Positions 20,406 to 21,716 of a stretch of DNA of 21,716 nucleotides are shown here, piece after piece. The stretch comes from a virus. Position numbers and translations under genes: made by a program. Numbering within the stretch: the stretch's first letter is position 1; each line of letters starts with the position of its first letter. Location: positions 1 to 21,716 of IMG/VR virus record IMGVR_UViG_3300031857_001597; one strand, given 5' to 3'. The notes below the pieces were generated by a model that was not told where the DNA came from, ran no database searches, and was given only the letters and a program-made list of their open reading frames with translations.

Positions 20406-20542
20406 ACTACTATACCCCCTACATCCCTAGCTCCTATTTCGGCATAGGGACTAGGAAACAGACAGTGGAAGATTTCTTAAAAGCTGTAGAGTTTACAAAG
20501 ATATGGCAAGCCTATGCGAAATATCACCTTTCACGAACTTAA
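20402..20542 (+). CDS. Small hypothetical protein
   Basis: This is a 46-aa basic protein (MNYYTPYIPSSYFGIGTRKQ), rich in Tyr, with a helical second half (TVEDFLKAVEFTKIWQAYAK). It starts in an ATGA overlap and its end overlaps the next gene by 29 bases. I know no family. The coupled start is the main support. Confidence 0.5.
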   Translation: MNYYTPYIPSSYFGIGTRKQTVEDFLKAVEFTKIWQAYAKYHLSRT

Positions 20543-20675
20543 AGAACTTCTCAAGGAGCTTGATGAGATTAGTCTTTTAGAGCTTCTAGAGATCAACAGT
20601 GAGATGCTTGTGGAGGCCTTCTCCGACATCATCGAAGACAAACAAGAAAAACTAACTAAGGAAATAAATGACTAA
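20514..20675 (+). CDS. Small acidic helical protein
   Basis: This is a 53-aa Leu/Glu-rich protein (MRNITFHELKELLKELDEIS, then LLELLEINSEMLVEAFSDII). The pattern is a short helical bundle like small phage proteins often found beside reductase or metabolism genes. Function unknown. It overlaps the reductase start by 8 bases. Confidence 0.6.
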   Translation: MRNITFHELKELLKELDEISLLELLEINSEMLVEAFSDIIEDKQEKLTKEIND

Positions 20676-21716
20676 CATGACGCCCTACCAAACGTACATC
20701 GCAAAAAGCCGTTACGCAAGGTTTCTGGATAAGGAAGACCGTCGAGAGCATTGGTCTGAAACTGTGGCTCGTTATTTTGATTTCATGCAAAAGCACCTGA
20801 AGGACAAGCACAACTATGATGTGCCCGCAGATCTACGTGATCGTCTGCAGACGGCTGTGACCAACTTGGAGGTGGTGCCTTCGATGCGTTCCATTATGAC
20901 CTCTGGTGAGGCTTTGGAGCGCCAGAACGTGGCAGGCTACAACTGCTCCTATCTGCCCATTGACGATGTGAAAGCCTTCGATGAGGCCATGTACATCCTA
21001 CTGTGTGGCACTGGTGTGGGCTTTAGTGTGGAGCAAAAATATGTCAATAGACTTCCTGAGATTCCAACTCAGTTGTTTGAGTCTGACACTGTGGTTATGG
21101 TGCGCGACTCCAAAGAAGGTTGGGCAAAGGCCCTGCGACAGGTTATTGCCCTCCTATACGCAGGAGAGATTCCTAAGTGGGATGTGTCGGCTGTCCGTCC
21201 TGCTGGCACACGCCTCAAGACCTTTGGGGGCCGAGCTTCTGGCCCCGAGCCCTTGGTTGAACTTTTTAAATACGTTTGTGCAAAATTCAAAGGTGCGTGT
21301 GGTCGTAAACTCACCTCGCTTGAAGCCCACGATATTCTTTGTAAGGTTGGGGAAGTTGTGGTGGTTGGTGGTGTTCGACGAAGCGCCATGATTAGCCTGT
21401 CCGACCTCACTGATGATCGCATGGCCCACGCCAAAGCAGGTAATTGGTGGGATGGTAATGGTCAACGTGCCCTGGCAAACAATAGCGCTGTTTATGATGC
21501 CCGTCCTGATGTGGGTCAATTCATGCGTGAGTGGTCTAGCATTTATGAAAGCCATTCCGGGGAGCGAGGAATTTTCAATCGCTACGCCAGTGACAAGCAG
21601 GCAGGAAAGAATGGCCGACGCAAACAAGGACAGGAGTGGGGCACGAATCCCTGTAGTGAAATCATTTTGCGTCCTTACCAATTTTGTAACCTTTCATCTG
21701 TGGTGGTGCGTCCCGA
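20668..21716 (+). CDS. Class II (B12-dependent) ribonucleoside-triphosphate reductase, partial
   Basis: The first 349 codons of a reductase that converts NTPs to dNTPs using adenosylcobalamin; the gene runs off the right edge. Seen: QNVAGYNCSYLPID (C93, the N-terminal redox Cys), LLCGTGVGFSVE, VVGGVRRSAMISLSD, IYESHSGERGIFNR and NPCSEIILRPYQFCN, where C329 is the thiyl-radical Cys, N327 and E331 its catalytic partners. This matches the monomeric Lactobacillus leichmannii-type RTPR. No separate beta subunit is needed. AAGGA lies 5 bases before the ATG at 20668. Confidence 0.92.
   Translation, partial: MTNMTPYQTYIAKSRYARFLDKEDRREHWSETVARYFDFMQKHLKDKHNYDVPADLRDRLQTAVTNLEVVPSMRSIMTSGEALERQNVAGYNCSYLPIDDVKAFDEAMYILLCGTGVGFSVEQKYVNRLPEIPTQLFESDTVVMVRDSKEGWAKALRQVIALLYAGEIPKWDVSAVRPAGTRLKTFGGRASGPEPLVELFKYVCAKFKGACGRKLTSLEAHDILCKVGEVVVVGGVRRSAMISLSDLTDDRMAHAKAGNWWDGNGQRALANNSAVYDARPDVGQFMREWSSIYESHSGERGIFNRYASDKQAGKNGRRKQGQEWGTNPCSEIILRPYQFCNLSSVVVRP

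Noticed and set aside
20402-20667. Cobalamin riboswitch before the reductase
   Set aside because: The upstream 266 bases are filled by two coupled small genes, and I see no B12-box-like sequence.
1-21716. CRISPR array, integrase, phage RNA polymerase or T7-type promoters
   Set aside because: No regularly spaced identical repeats, no recombinase motifs, no RNA polymerase frame and no T7-like promoter sequence were found.

Overview
The window is part of the genome of a tailed phage with a probable podovirus lifestyle. It carries HK97-type capsid, scaffold, portal and terminase genes on one side and a T7-like replication set on the other. The replication set has a gp4-type primase-helicase, a family A DNA polymerase, a gp2.5-like ssDNA-binding protein and a gp6-like exonuclease. 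No phage RNA polymerase, integrase or repressor is visible, and the two clear promoters are host sigma70 type. The combination of ThyX, a B12-dependent ribonucleotide reductase, MazG and a metallophosphatase with no RNA polymerase recalls cobavirus/Zobellviridae-like podoviruses. That placement is inference from gene content, not from a search. A few small genes near 12.4-13.0 kb look like those of proteobacterial prophages, so a proteobacterial host is likely.

Left arm (1-7012), all on the minus strand and read right to left: putative small terminase, HExxH zincin, HNH nuclease, large terminase, four small basic or Cys-rich proteins, portal, an internal promoter, an 80-aa protein, a zinc-ribbon protein, scaffold, and the start of the major capsid gene, which runs off the window. 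Most genes overlap by 8-35 bases, so this is a packaging and head operon. One sigma70 promoter (7239-7267) can drive the whole arm. A second (1743-1771) can boost the scaffold and capsid genes.

Centre (7013-8094): about 1.08 kb without a credible gene, between the two divergent arms. It holds the leftward promoter, a structured leader with a duplicated hairpin module, inverted repeats, a pyrimidine-rich tract, a tandem 22-base repeat and three iteron-like repeats. It is the best candidate for a control region or replication origin.

Right arm (8095-21716), all on the plus strand: first a run of small early-type genes, several encoding tiny membrane proteins; then thyX; a short cassette of foreign-looking small genes; primase-helicase; DNA polymerase; tRNA-Leu(TAA) and tRNA-Thr(TGT); ssDNA-binding protein; 5'-3' exonuclease; HNH nuclease; MazG-like pyrophosphohydrolase; metallophosphatase; a DUF3310 protein; and the first 349 codons of a class II ribonucleotide reductase. 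Together these supply dNTPs (RNR, ThyX, MazG) and copy the DNA (helicase, polymerase, SSB, exonuclease). The left-arm products package the DNA.
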